Assembly: GCA_035610365.1 (NCBI GenBank)
Contig: CM069432.1
Location: forward strand, 276,123,482 to 276,187,481
Direction: 5' to 3'
DNA: 64,000 nucleotides
Source: Aquatica leii
Taxonomy: Eukaryota > Arthropoda > Insecta > Coleoptera > Lampyridae
Position numbers and translations under genes: made by a program. The notes under the pieces are model-generated. The model was not told where the DNA came from, searched no databases, and was given only the letters and a program-made list of their open reading frames with translations. How positions within the stretch are numbered: position 1 is the stretch's first letter; each line of letters begins with the position of its first letter. Positions 34,235 to 45,272 of the stretch are shown here, one piece after another.

Positions 34235-35551
34235 TGTTACGTACGAAATTTTCATTACGGAATACCCTGTATATGTAATTGAAATTAGATTCCGGTTTGG
34301 ACGCCCCCTACCGATCGTTTCGTGTGACTGTCATTTACGACGAAATCATTAATCTGTCAAATGCATAAGATTCTCAAAGATCATCCGTAGTAATGGGGAT
34401 CAAATTATAAGTGTACTACGATAATAAAATATTTGAGTCGTCACCGGGTAAGATAATTGCTGTCGTTTATTAAAATTCTGTTGTAATTTCTCGTAATTTG
34501 ATAACCGTTCCACCACGTTCTGGCACATGTTCCTATTCGATAACGAATTATGAAGGATTAACTTCGAAAAATACTTTCGTGGGACGAGTATAACTCGATC
34601 TATAAGGCCTACGCTTAAAACTAAATGAACCGAAGATAATCACACTTCTACGAGGTTTTACTCAGGCGGCAAACACCTGCGAAACCAACTGTCATCGACG
34701 GTGTACAACAGCATTCGACAACCGGGTTATGTTATATGTACTTTCTTTAACAATAAGTAATCATTTTTGTAGATTTTGATTTCGTGAGGCATTGGTTTGA
34801 CGAGATTTGCTACTCAAAAGTTGTTTCAGGCTCACTTGCCGGGGAAAGCGCTTTCTTCGACCAAGTAGGAGTTACTGTATTGTGGGTAAGTTGATTTATT
34901 TATTTGTTCGCTGTCAGAAAGGTCGCTCACGAAACTTTAGCTAATGTTAATTCCGTAATTGCTAACATTGTTTTATTACCATTAAGCTAGTATCATTAGT
35001 TATTTTGTATTTTTTGCATGCTGTGTACAACCAATAATTATTACGAAAGTTTAGTATTAATTCAGTAATTATTATCACTGTTTTATTATCAGTAAGGTCG
35101 TATTATTAATTATTTTGTGTGTTTCGCATACTGTGTACAAACAATATTTACTACGAACTATTCTTCGCTGTTCGCTTCAACGTAACTTGCCTATGTATTG
35201 TGTGTTGCCGATACGGCTGGCATTCATGTACTGAAAATTCGATATATCTGTGATAATCATCGACGTTACTAAATTAAAGTTGTTATATTGGTTACTCTTT
35301 CTTTTATGGCAACATACCTTTCTCTTTTAATCGTCGTTACCTAGTAACAAACTTTGGCTACTCGACCATCAGAGTAATAAGGATTACGAACCTCCAATTG
35401 AGTTACAAGTTTAGACCGTCTGTCGTGAGCGAGGCAGAAGTGTTATCTTGGATCAGCTCTGGCGCCCTTAAGCATACTTCCTGTGAACCTCCCCTACCTC
35501 CGACTGTATGAGTTGGCCGTGCAAAGTTCGTAAAACCTAAAGCTTGTAACA
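34235..35551. mobile_element. Solo LTR, copy 2 of the 1.3-kb LTR family
   Basis: It starts TGTTACGTACG and ends AGCTTGTAACA, 1317 bp, flanked by ATTT at 34231-34234 and ATTT at 35552-35555. It is alignable along its length with 7511-8799, including the ACCCTGTATAT near the start and the CTCTGGCGCCC and GAGTTGGCCGTGCA blocks near the end. No internal region remains. Two independent copies with different 4-bp duplications establish this as a real LTR family. Confidence 0.9.
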
Positions 35552-35555
35552 ATTT

Positions 35556-36139
35556 ATTTAAGCAAAGTTATATTGTTGTTTAAGTTTTTAAAAAAATATA
35601 TATTACAGTTATCAGTATAATAATATAGTAAACTGAAGAAGGGATTGTAAGTTTTTCTAACACAGATGTGTTTCTAAAGAACATATTATTAATGATTTGT
35701 ACAAGAAGTTAAATATATTGGGTTTTATAATTTAGTATAATGCACCCTAAAAGTTATAGCTTGCAGTTTTTTTTATTTTGTTTACTTTTGCAAATAGCCA
35801 AATCCGCGAATTTTTGGAATTGCTATATATTGTGTTGTTAATTAATTTTTGAATTATTTACTTTGCTTAAAAAATGAATTGGCACATAATGAGTACCTAC
35901 ACAATTTGTGAAATATACATGAAATTTTAAGAGAGCGTGACATTGCAACATTTTATTTAAAAAATATAATTGACAGTGGTTTGTTGCAAATAAAAAGGTT
36001 GTATTTTGATGACGTTCCGGCAAAATCTCATTTGCCATCTTCAAGTCTTCCTCATTTGAGCTACTGCGTGTGAGACGTGGACTGGTTTTTGTTTCGATCA
36101 TTAGTTGTTTATATCTGCTTCTTGTGGTACGCTTTGGTG
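35556..36139. other. AT-rich, nothing recognised
   Basis: AT-rich sequence between the solo LTR and the LINE endonuclease fragment. The 3' part of the LINE frame (to 35838) loses recognisable similarity here. Confidence 0.4.
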
Positions 36140-36445
36140 CGCATGAGTGATTATTTGTATGGTTCGCTGCTTCCGGTGAAAGTGGTGTGGTGATAACCCT
36201 TTCTGATATAGCTTTGTACTGACTGACTTTGTCTACTTCTGTTTTATTAATTAGAAGACCTTCCTTTTTGTCTTCGCGACCCGAACAATACAACAATTTT
36301 AAGTTTTATGCATTGTTCTGCTGTTCTTCGTACTTCAGCTAAACCTATTATTGTCCATTCTATTTTCTTTCTGTTTCTAGTTCAATTAATTTTTCTTCGT
36401 CTCCTAATGTTATTATGTTGAATGTGGCTATATTCCATTCTATTC
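36140..36445 (-). pseudogene. RTE-like LINE endonuclease, N-terminal fragment
   Basis: The minus strand reads WNIATFNIITLGDEEKLIEL, then an in-frame TAG, then a LAEVRR-like segment in a shifted frame, then YCSGREDKKEGLLINKTEVD and AISERVIT. This is the conserved start of the APE-type endonuclease of RTE/CR1-like elements, with at least one stop and one frameshift. The GVGF segment that normally lies between KKEG and LINK is shortened. No RT follows on the minus side (below 36000), so it is a short relic. Confidence 0.65.
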
Positions 36446-36756
36446 GTTTTATTCTCTGTTGTCTTGGTTTTTTACGATTGGAGGGTTGTATCGAATTTAT
36501 CTCTTCCAACATGTCCCACATCTTTCTTCCTCGCACTCTTCTATTTGCAGTTTTTTAAATGCTTCTCTGTTCTTTGTTTACGTCTTGATATATGTGATCG
36601 CCCCTCCTTCGCTACTCTAACTCGCCTTGCACATTGTTATCTTTAACCTATTTAACACTTATTTAACGCTGTCCTCGGTTCTACTAATTTACATATTATG
36701 TTTTAATGTTTCTCAATCCACAGCATGTCTGCTTCACTACTCAGACTCTTTGCACT

Positions 36757-38885
36757 CCCAGTAAACACACGACGTCCCAGGGACGTTCGTTTTATGTCCA
36801 AATGATGTCTTTACATCCCGGGCTTTAAAACGGACCTCTTTAGGATGTCTTTAATAGGACGTCTTCAGGTTGTCAATGATGAACGTACGATGGAATGTCC
36901 TATGCGGGAAAACAAATTTGGGCGTTTGTCAATTCATATTTTTAATCGAATTTAAAAAAAATCTAAAGGAGAATTTTCATAATACCTAATGCGAATTTTT
37001 ATTTATAATTACTTATCAAATAAAATTAGAACAGGATTATACATGCATTATATATAAATATAAATTAATCAATGATATAAATACAGGACAGTTAATTAAT
37101 ATTATCCATCCATCAATTTCGGTTACTCTAGTTAATCTTTCTTTTGATATAACAAATATTTTGAAGATGTGTGTCATTTACTACAACCACACCGATAATC
37201 GGTTTCCGTATATAAACGAGACAAATGCAAAATTAGTGCGCGTGCCCACTTATCCTTCTTGTTCTCTGGTGCCTATTCAAAAAAATTTGTCGAAATTAAA
37301 AGATCATCACAATTATTAAGAATAGTGATTTAAAACCCCATCTCGCACACATACCTATGCGGTGAGTTGAAAGTATTTATTTTATGCAACAAAAAAAATT
37401 CTTTTACTGAAAAAATTATTAAAAAATGTTTTCTTTGTATTAAAGGTTTAAAAGCGTGACGTTATCTCATGACTTTTATCGTAGAGATTCACAATAATTC
37501 GTCCAAAAATCAACATGACAGATAAGGCACAAAATCGCTAATCTAACTAAGAAACTATAACGATATCGCGTTCTTGCTAACAGCGTCTTAGTTCATAGTT
37601 ATGATTAGTGTGCGGATTTCTCGTATTGTATTACTGTTTAATTAATTTTGTTTTTACCACATTCCTCTGATGAAACGTAAATGCGAAACGTATAAACATT
37701 CTTAATGAATTTGCAAAACTGACGTGTTTACAAAATTTTTTTTTTAAATTCTTAGTTTCAATTCTTTAATTTAGAAAAATGTACATTCTGACTACATAGA
37801 AATACCAAAATAAGTTTTTTATCGACTCTACATGACGATTACCATCTTATATGTAGTTGCATTGTTTCAGGCGCCACCTAAAAAACTCGGGAAGAAAGTA
37901 TAAAAAACTCACTAAGGAGGGCCAAAGAACGCCAGAATCGAGAAGGTACAAAAATGAAATAATCTTTAAATTTATTTTAATTGAATATAATTAGGATTAT
38001 TAATTAAAAATATAGTTTTATCTAATGATAGTTTGTATTTTATTTGATAAAGTTATTTTTATTCATTACGTGTCACTGAATAAAAAGAAACAATAGAAAA
38101 AACCACAAAGTACATGTACTTTAACTTGAAATGGTACTTTTCTTGATAAAAATATAATATACATATATACTAGTATATACGAGAGCTCGAGTAACTCATT
38201 GCTTAAAAGCGTATGAATTAAACAACAGAAAACGACCTCGCCCAACACACGTTGCATTGAAGGGATCGATCGACATATTCGTTGTTATTTCTTTTCTCAA
38301 TTCTTGTTTTTTACTTAACTGAGTAAAATCTGTGCTCGGGTTCTCGTAATTACTATATACTATATAAATATTATTTCAATTCAATATGTAGAAAACGGGA
38401 GGGATGACTACCTCCTACATATCCTACAGTCATCTAAAAGGGACGTCCCATTGCGGATCCGCAAAGATGTCCTATAAGAGCATCATAGGGATGCACACAG
38501 TTATGACAAAAGAACGTTCCATGAATGTCCTTAGGACGTACACAGGACCAAAATGGACTTTGGGAGTTTCTTTTGTATTTATTATTCCTGGTAAGTCTCG
38601 TTGCAAAAAGTTTTGCGAAAGTGCTAAACATTTTTAGAATATTTTTCTAATATTGATTTTGCAACGTAATTCATTGGCCATTAAGACCTGTTTGGAATGC
38701 TTTTAAAAATGTAAATATATCTTTTGTAAAACGTTGAAAAAAACATTTCAAAAATGTTTCCTTGTTGATTGGGTTTGAACACAAAAAGAAATTAGCTATT
38801 GTGCACGTTCAAATCTCCCGTTTGGCCATCATCGTATCAATTTGATAACCTTAAAACATCACAAAGAATGGAAATCATGAAGTAC
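36757..38885. repeat. Tandem duplication, unit 1 (contains a degenerate TIR element)
   Basis: It starts CCCAGTAAACACACGACG and ends ATGGAAATCATGAAGTAC. Unit 2 (38886-40429) starts and ends the same way. The order of shared blocks is conserved: left subterminal GGACGTCC-type repeats; GCGCGTGCCCACTT; a GGGAAGAAAGTATAAAAAACTC block; right subterminal repeats around 38440-38560; then the 90-bp flank ATTGTGCACGTTCAAATCTC to GAAGTAC. The right terminus of the internal element is lost. In its place (38620-38774) is sequence ending TTCCTTGTTGATTGGG, a related but different transposon end. Confidence 0.7.
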
Positions 38886-40072
38886 CCCAGTAAACACACG
38901 ACGTCCCAGGGACGTTCGTTTTATGTCCAAATGATGTCTTTACATCCCGGGCTTTAAAACGGACCTGTATAGGATGTCTTTAATAGGACGTCCTCAGGAT
39001 GTCACTGAAGAACGTACGATGGGATGTCCTATGCGGGAAAAAAACAAATGCAAACTTAGTGCGCGTGCCCACTTTCCTTCTTGTTCTCTGGTGCCTACTC
39101 AACACCCGTACGCTCCTTTGGTATATCAAAGTGGTACACTCTGTTTGCACCGTTTGCACTCTGTATTTGTTTTTGTTTGTGTTCTGACTACTTTAGTTAT
39201 CTGTTACGTTATCTGTTAGTCTAGAAATAATTTTGTTTTTACCATATTCCTCTGATGAAATGTAAATGCAAAACGTATACAAATTCTTAATGAATTTGCA
39301 AAACTGACGTGTTTACAATTTTTTTTTTTAAAAACGATTTAAACAATTTTTAACTGGTTATAATCGATCATCTCTTATGATTTAATCAATAATAGAATGT
39401 CAAAAAGATCAATCAGTAATTCTACAAAAGAAGAAGAAGAAAAATGTAAATTCTGATTTTATAGAAATACCAAAATAAGCTTTTTGTATTAACTTTTTTA
39501 TCGACTCTACATGACGATTACCATCTCTTATGTAGTTGCGTTGTTTCAGGCGCTACAAAAAAATCGGGAAGAAAGTATAAAAAACTCGCTAAGGGCCAAA
39601 AAGAACGCCGGGATCGAGAAGATAAAAAAATAAAATAATCTGAATTTATTTTAATTGAATATAATTTGGATTATTAATTAAAAATATAGTTTTATGTAAT
39701 AATAATTTGTATTTTATTTGATAAAGTTATTTTTATTCATTACGTCAAGTCGCTGAGAAGTACGTTAAGTCTCCTTACTGAATAAAAAAAACAATAGAAA
39801 AAACCACAAAGTAGATGTACTTTAACTGGAAATGGTACTTTTCTTGATAAAAATATACATATATAGTACATATCCTACAGCCATCTAAAAGGGACGTACC
39901 GTTGCGGATACGCAAGGATGTCCTATAAGGACATCGTAGGGATGCACACACTTGTGACAAAAGAACGTCCCATGAATGTCCCTAGGACGTACACAGAACC
40001 AAAATGGGATGACTTTGGGACATTCAGTGATCCTCAACATCATGTCCCCGGGACATCCTTGTGTTTGTTGGG
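38886..40072. mobile_element. Non-autonomous DNA transposon with GGACGTCC-rich termini
   Basis: A 1187-bp element inside tandem unit 2. The left end is CCCAGTAAACACACGACGTC. The right end, reverse-complemented, is CCCAACAAACACAAGGATGT, so they form imperfect terminal inverted repeats. Both subterminal regions carry many degenerate copies of the 8-bp palindrome GGACGTCC/GGATGTCC. No transposase is encoded. The superfamily is not determined, and the target duplication is unclear (AGTAC before, TAGGA after). Confidence 0.65.
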
Positions 40073-40091
40073 TAGGATGCTTCGGAGAGAA

Positions 40092-40166
40092 GGAACGGCA
40101 ACAATAAAACCAACCGTTATATGTTATAGTCTGAACAATAAAGGTTGTTTTTATTGTTGCCGTTCC
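40092..40166. repeat. Near-perfect hairpin, 24-bp arms
   Basis: Left arm 40092-40115 (GGAACGGCAACAATAAAACC...) pairs with 40143-40166 with a single mismatch, leaving a 27-nt loop. Weaker complementarity continues outward (GATGCTTCGG against CCGAAGGAT). It lies immediately right of the TIR element and inside tandem unit 2, and is absent from unit 1. It may be a MITE or a foldback remnant. Confidence 0.75.
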
Positions 40167-40666
40167 TCCACACCGAAGGATATTATCTATAAAATAAGAA
40201 AACTTTTGACTAATTATGCATGTACCTCTGTGTAAAAACGAAAACCAGAACAACTAACAATCCAAGATTTTGGCACTTTGTACACACAAAATAATGTTGC
40301 ATCATATCAGAAAAAATTACATACCAAGATTAATTGGGTTATTGTGCACGTTCAAATCTCCCATTTGGCCAAATTCATATCAATTTGATAACCTTAAAAC
40401 ATCACAAAGAATGGAAATCATGAAGTACATAGAATGAACGTTTTAGTGTACCATTGCTGTAACAAATAATATTACACTTTAGCAAAATTTCTTGCAACGA
40501 AAAACGTACCATCATAATAAATGCTGACATATACTAAAAGTATTTATTTGAGTTTCAATAGAACGCAAATTAGAAAACGATTAAACTAATACACTAACAA
40601 TACATTACATAGCATAGCGAGTAATACCATGGAAATTGTTGATTCGTTGAAGCTTAAAATATAATG

Positions 40667-40674
40667 CAATTATA
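40667..40674. repeat. hAT target-site duplication (left copy)
   Basis: CAATTATA, identical to 44146-44153; 8 bp as expected for hAT elements. Confidence 0.9.
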
Positions 40675-41620
40675 CAGTGGCGGCTGGTGGTGATTCATAC
40701 AAGAGGGTCATTTAAAAAAAATGCAATTATCGCAAAAAAGCTAAAACAATATTCTTACAGTAACGTGATTTATATTTAAGATCAATTATATTTAAGATTT
40801 AAGTCTATAATTACAATTATCAAAATGATAAATAACAAGCTCATTAAAATTTACAATGATTTTTCAATGCTTAGCATAGGAATGCAAATCTTTCTTGTCT
40901 CATAATATTGCCAATTGCGTAGAAATGTTTTAATTCTTTTTAACGCAGAGAAACATGGCTCTCTTTTATTTAATATATGTATCTATTTTTGGTTTTTACA
41001 AACATTTTCATTATGTTCTTTTATTGATTTCACAAGTGCTTTTTACTTTTGCTTTTCCATAAATGCTATAAATTCATAACATTATTTTTACAACATAATG
41101 ATTAATGCATCATCTGAAAACAGTAAACATAAAACACTAAAATCTATTATTTATTTCAAATCCACAAATCCAATCTAACGAATCATACAGAATTTCTTTA
41201 AAATTACTGTAAACTTGTTTATTTTTATGTTTACTGATTGGTCGAATTTGAAGTAAATGCTGAAGGACGAGCATTAAATTTAAATTCTAAATGTGTAAAC
41301 AATTATTAGCTTCACTTTTTAATGTCTAGTACCACCGTTATTATGAAACAAAAACGATAAGTCGTCCCTTATGAATATTATCGATCAACTAAGAAAATCG
41401 ACTGTAAAGTTTGTCATATGTGATAAGAAATTTGCATTCGAGCATCTGTATTTTACACACACGTGCTACTTTGAAGTAGGCGGCCCGGCTGAAGACCCTG
41501 CGAAAGCATTTAAACATTTACTTGTCTTCTTTTCTAACTCGCATAACATTGTATTATGTGTGTCTCACTCTTGATTACAATAACTATCATCGTAATATAA
41601 TGTAAATGCGGACACAAGTA

Positions 41621-43946
41621 GGGGAAAAGGGGGCCAGTATGGACAGGGGCTAGTGTGGACAGCAACAAAAAAGCCTTAAAAATTAATTTGAATTTCGCGC
41701 CAACTACACAAATATGTATCAACGGACCCTCTTAAATACGTGTTCAAAAGTACCTGTTAAAAAAGTACTAAAACGACAATCTAGTCTAAGACATGCTGCT
41801 ATGGAATATAATTTATCTAAATCGATGCTACACAAGAGGATCCAGATGGCAAAAGCAAACTTAAACAATAATGCAGTTGACATTAGAGGAAGCAGTGACA
41901 GTGACTTGGGTGAATCTGACACAGAACCTTGTTTAAAGACCATTAAGTTAGTGGGTAAAGGAAAAAATCAGACAAAGAAAGTATTCACTAACGAGCAAGA
42001 ACTATTGATAGTAGATTACTTGCTGAAAGCTTCGAATCTACATTATGGTTTCACTTACAAGAAAACGCAAGAACTTGGTTATGAGTATGCAAAGTTATTG
42101 AAACTGCCTTATTCTAAGCAGTGGGATGGCAGGAATTGATTGGATGAAGAGAATGATGAGAGACCATAAAAAATTATCATTGAGAAAACCAGAAAGTACA
42201 AGCCACGCCCGCAACATGTCATTCAATCAGGTCAATGTCAACGTGTTTTTTGATAATCTGCATATTGAAATGGAAAAGTACGGGTTTACACCTGATCGTA
42301 TTATAAATCTTGACGAAACTGGGTTAAATACAGTTATGGAAAGCCCAAAAGTGATTGCCGAATGCGGAAAGAAACAGATTGGAGCGATTGCGTCTCAAGA
42401 AAGAGGAGTGACGGTCACAATGTGTGGTATTATTATAGCCTGTGGAACATCAATCCCACCTGTTTTTATTTACCCAAGGGTTAACATGAAGGACAGATTC
42501 TTGGACGGAGCTACACCAGGATCGATCGGAATTGCAAATAAAACAGGCTGGATGACTAAAGAATCTTTCCTTGAAGTGCTAATGCATATCCAAAAACACA
42601 CGCACATAGCTCTAATTACAATCGCTTTCTTTGTCTTCTTGACAACCACTCAAGCCACATTAGTGTTGAAGCTATTAGATACGCTAAAGATCATGGAATT
42701 AGCTTAGTATCATTTCCTCCACACAGCACACACAAATTACAACCACTAGACATTGCTGTTTATGGTCCTTTTAAAAGATACCAGAAGGTTGCTCTTGCTG
42801 ACTGGTTGCGCGCGCACCCTGGTAGAAGTGTCACGATTGCTGATATTGCAGGCATAGCGAAGGAGCCATATCTTGCTTCTTTTACGCCCAAAAATATCGT
42901 TTCTGGTTTCTTAACTACTGGAATTTGGCCCAACAATCGGTTAAGGTTCAATTATGTTGATTTTTTGCCGTCTTCTGTGACAGACCATCCAGAGCACACT
43001 GATGTGCAAACGTTGGTAAATTCCAAAGAAAATGACATGCCTAACAGGGCTGAAGAAAGAACTCCAGAAAAAGAAGAGCATGTATCAAAACTAAGTCAAG
43101 AAGAAACGACTAATGTGGCTAATTTAATTGAAACAACTTCCATAGGCTTAACCCCTGAAATTTGCTTTCCCTTGCCTAAAGCTGCTGAAAGAAATAAAAA
43201 TAAAACTAGAAAAAGGTTGCACATAAAGTCAACAATTTACACCTCTACACCGGAAAAAGAAAAACCAGAAGAAAGAGAAAAAGAAAAAACTAAAGTAAAA
43301 CCCAAGCCAAGAAAAGAGCTTATGAAAAAACAGAAAATACGGATGCAAAAGAAAGATATTCTCGAAAATGACCAGTCCTCCGATTCTGAAATCGACATAA
43401 TTATCGAATCTGAAGATGAAGGTTGGGCTGAGGAAGACGAGGACAGTGACAAAAGTGAGGGACTAATAAATGTTGATGAGGAAGTGCTGGTCATAGGACA
43501 ATTTGTTTTGGTACAATATCCCACTAAAAAAACCCTTAAATACTATGTTGGTGAAATCACGGCCCTGGACAGTCACATCGAGGTCACAGTCAAATTTTTA
43601 CGATATAAGAATCGTCATTTTCTGTTTCCTGATGTTATTGAGTCAGTCTTTTAATGTAAATTTTGATAAATATATCTTTTAATTGCTGGTGCTGGATTTT
43701 TTTAAGCTGTCCAAAATAACCCCTTGTATTGTTCACAATGACCCCGGGTGGGGGTCACTTTGGACTATTGACATGATTAAATGAAACTGTCAAATTTCAC
43801 TCCTACAATGAATTTGCAAATTCTAAAAAAATTTCGGTTAATGGGGAATGGTATGCTTTATTCAGAATTTACAGAAGCACTGTGTCACTTTCGATTAGTG
43901 AGGTTAAAAAAATATTTTAAATAAATTTGTCCACAGTAGCCGCCCC
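41621..43946 (+). mobile_element. pogo/Tigger-like (Tc1/mariner) DNA transposon
   Basis: A 2326-bp element bounded by TA (41619-41620 and 43947-43948). The termini both begin GGGG, followed by CCAGTATGGACA on the left and CTACTGTGGACA on the right when reverse-complemented. They are related but not identical inverted repeats. It contains a DDE_1-type transposase frame throughout. Nested in a hAT element, so it inserted later. Confidence 0.85.
41714..43654 (+). pseudogene. pogo/Jerky-type transposase, two frameshifts
   Basis: The first part (41714-42139) is an N-terminal HTH region (RHAAMEYNLSKSMLHKRI). After a frameshift near 42125, MAGIDWMKRMMRDH leads into the DDE_1 domain: RIINLDETGLNTV (first catalytic Asp, about 42310), then GVTVTMCGIIIACGTSIPPV and IYPRVNMKD. 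A second frameshift near 42620 precedes LDNHSSH (second Asp). HKLQPLDIAVYGPFKRYQ carries the third. The C-terminal part (42806-43654) has a STPEKEKPEE-type charged region with an acidic patch (about residue 215 of that part), and ends in a Tudor/chromo-like VLVQYPTKKTLKYYVGEI segment, usual for insect Jerky-like proteins. Few lesions, hence fairly young. Confidence 0.85.
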
Positions 43947-44329
43947 TAGGTGTCAGCCTCGGGTAAATTTGCAAGCTTTCGTGTCTGTTGCGTTTAAATT
44001 GACAATTATTTAAACGCACCAAATTTAAACGCTAATAATTTGATTTAAACGCAAATTTTCTGTAATTTTAAAGCAAATAAAATTACCTTTCTATTCATCT
44101 TTGGAGGGTCATTGACCAAATGACCTAATAGAGAAGCCGCCACTGCAATTATAATATACAAAATCGCAATTTTTTCACGCAGATACTGGTACTTTGCGAA
44201 AACGTGGTTATTAAGTACTTAATTCAAATTTGCAAAAAAATTTTTAGAAAAACAAAGTTTTATTATATATTTATTAATAATATGTAACAAAATTTTATAT
44301 AGTTATATGTAGTTTCTAATAAAGTAAAA

Positions 44330-44515
44330 ACGTTTTTTATGTTACTAAAAAATGTTTTAAAAAACATTTTTTAAATATCTCAATATCAATATTCAAATGA
44401 AATATGTTTAAAACGCAACAAAAATAATTTTTTGAAAAACATTTTTTATTTCGACTATTTTAAGACGTTGTAATGTTTTTAAAACATGAAAAAAACGTTT
44501 CCTTGCTGATTGGGT
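44330..44515. repeat. Right end of a CCCAATCAGCAAGG-type transposon
   Basis: An A/T-rich stretch with repeated AAAACATTTTT motifs ends TTTCCTTGCTGATTGGG at 44514. The same end occurs at about 38757-38774 (TTTCCTTGTTGATTGGG), and a relative closes the element at 40072. The other end of this copy was not located. It abuts a LINE fragment, which it probably interrupts. Confidence 0.5.
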
Positions 44516-44685
44516 TTTTGTTGTTTTCCAACTCTTCTTATCACCATCACTTCTTTCTCTATTACTATGGGTATATTCATTTTCCTTAGTACCGTCTTCA
44601 CGTTCTCTTTTATCTGCAATTCACTTTCTTCTTGTGTTTTCTCTACTCCATGCATTATTATTTTCTTCTTCTTTATTTCCTGCAA
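44516..44685 (-). pseudogene. LINE ORF1-like fragment
   Basis: The minus strand reads KKKIIMHGVEKTQEESELQI, then VLRKMNIPIVIEKEV and RRVGKQQKPN. The layout (beta strand, HGVEE-type turn, amphipathic helix, RRVGK) is that seen in ORF1 or N-terminal regions of insect RTE/CR1-like LINEs. The frame continues into unrelated sequence at 44515, where the transposon end lies. Confidence 0.5.
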
Positions 44686-44699
44686 TTCGGGGAAGATGT

Positions 44700-45272
44700 T
44701 TGGAAACTACAAACGAAAACAAAACGACTAGAAATTATTACTGTTTAGAGTCAGAGTCCAAAGGGGAGCAATTGCCCCCTCTTGCCCCTCCTTATGGGCG
44801 CCCTTGATCGTTGTCTTGCAGTTTTAAGAAAGAATGCTTCACTTAGTTATTGGCGCTAAATTAAAATTCAAAATTAAGTCAGCCACAAACAATAAGCATT
44901 ATCAACACTTGATGTAGGGATGTTCTTTCCTGGCAACGACAATAATACCAAGAAAATAATTGAATAATTGAAGCCAAAAAAACAGATGTGAATTGGTATA
45001 ATTTGGTTTTATAAAACACCGTGCAGTTTTAGTATATTTATATTTAATGCACCAAAGTAAGTATAAAAACTATATATATTTTAAATGTTAACCACTAATA
45101 TTCCCATGTGACTATCAGTAAAAGTGAATACAACTTATACAATCATTATTTAATTGTTTATGACCTAAATTTACAGTAAAAAATGAACTACATAAATTAG
45201 ATTTACGTAAAGCTATATATATTTTCTTTTCTAAAATATCACATAAAAAGGCACATGTTTCCCTTATTTTAT
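44700..45272. other. Spacer downstream of AMDHD2
   Basis: Contains a C-rich motif (TTGCCCCCTCTTGCCCCTCC) around 44771-44790 within otherwise AT-rich sequence. The AMDHD2 polyadenylation signal should lie here on the minus strand. Several AATAAA-like candidates exist and I cannot choose between them. Confidence 0.4.

Larger units (their letters stand above)
38886..40429. repeat. Tandem duplication, unit 2
   Basis: The second unit of the duplication described at 36757-38885, shorter because some internal blocks are missing. Its last 90 bp (40340-40429) repeat 38796-38885 almost exactly. The junction between units is GAAGTAC/CCCAGTAAAC. Confidence 0.7.
40675..44145. mobile_element. Non-autonomous hAT element hosting a pogo-like element
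   Basis: The ends are CAGTGGCGGCT and AGCCGCCACTG, a perfect 11-bp terminal inverted repeat of hAT type. They are flanked by the 8-bp duplication CAATTATA on both sides. Slightly further in, AGAGGGTCATTT and GGAGGGTCATTGACC are related. Without the nested pogo-like element (41621-43946) it is about 1.1 kb and encodes no hAT transposase, so it would have depended on an autonomous relative. Confidence 0.9.

Noticed and set aside
42126-43654. Intact Jerky-like host gene
   Set aside because: It lies within TIRs and TA of a transposon nested in a hAT element, with frameshifts in the DDE domain. Better read as a transposase pseudogene.
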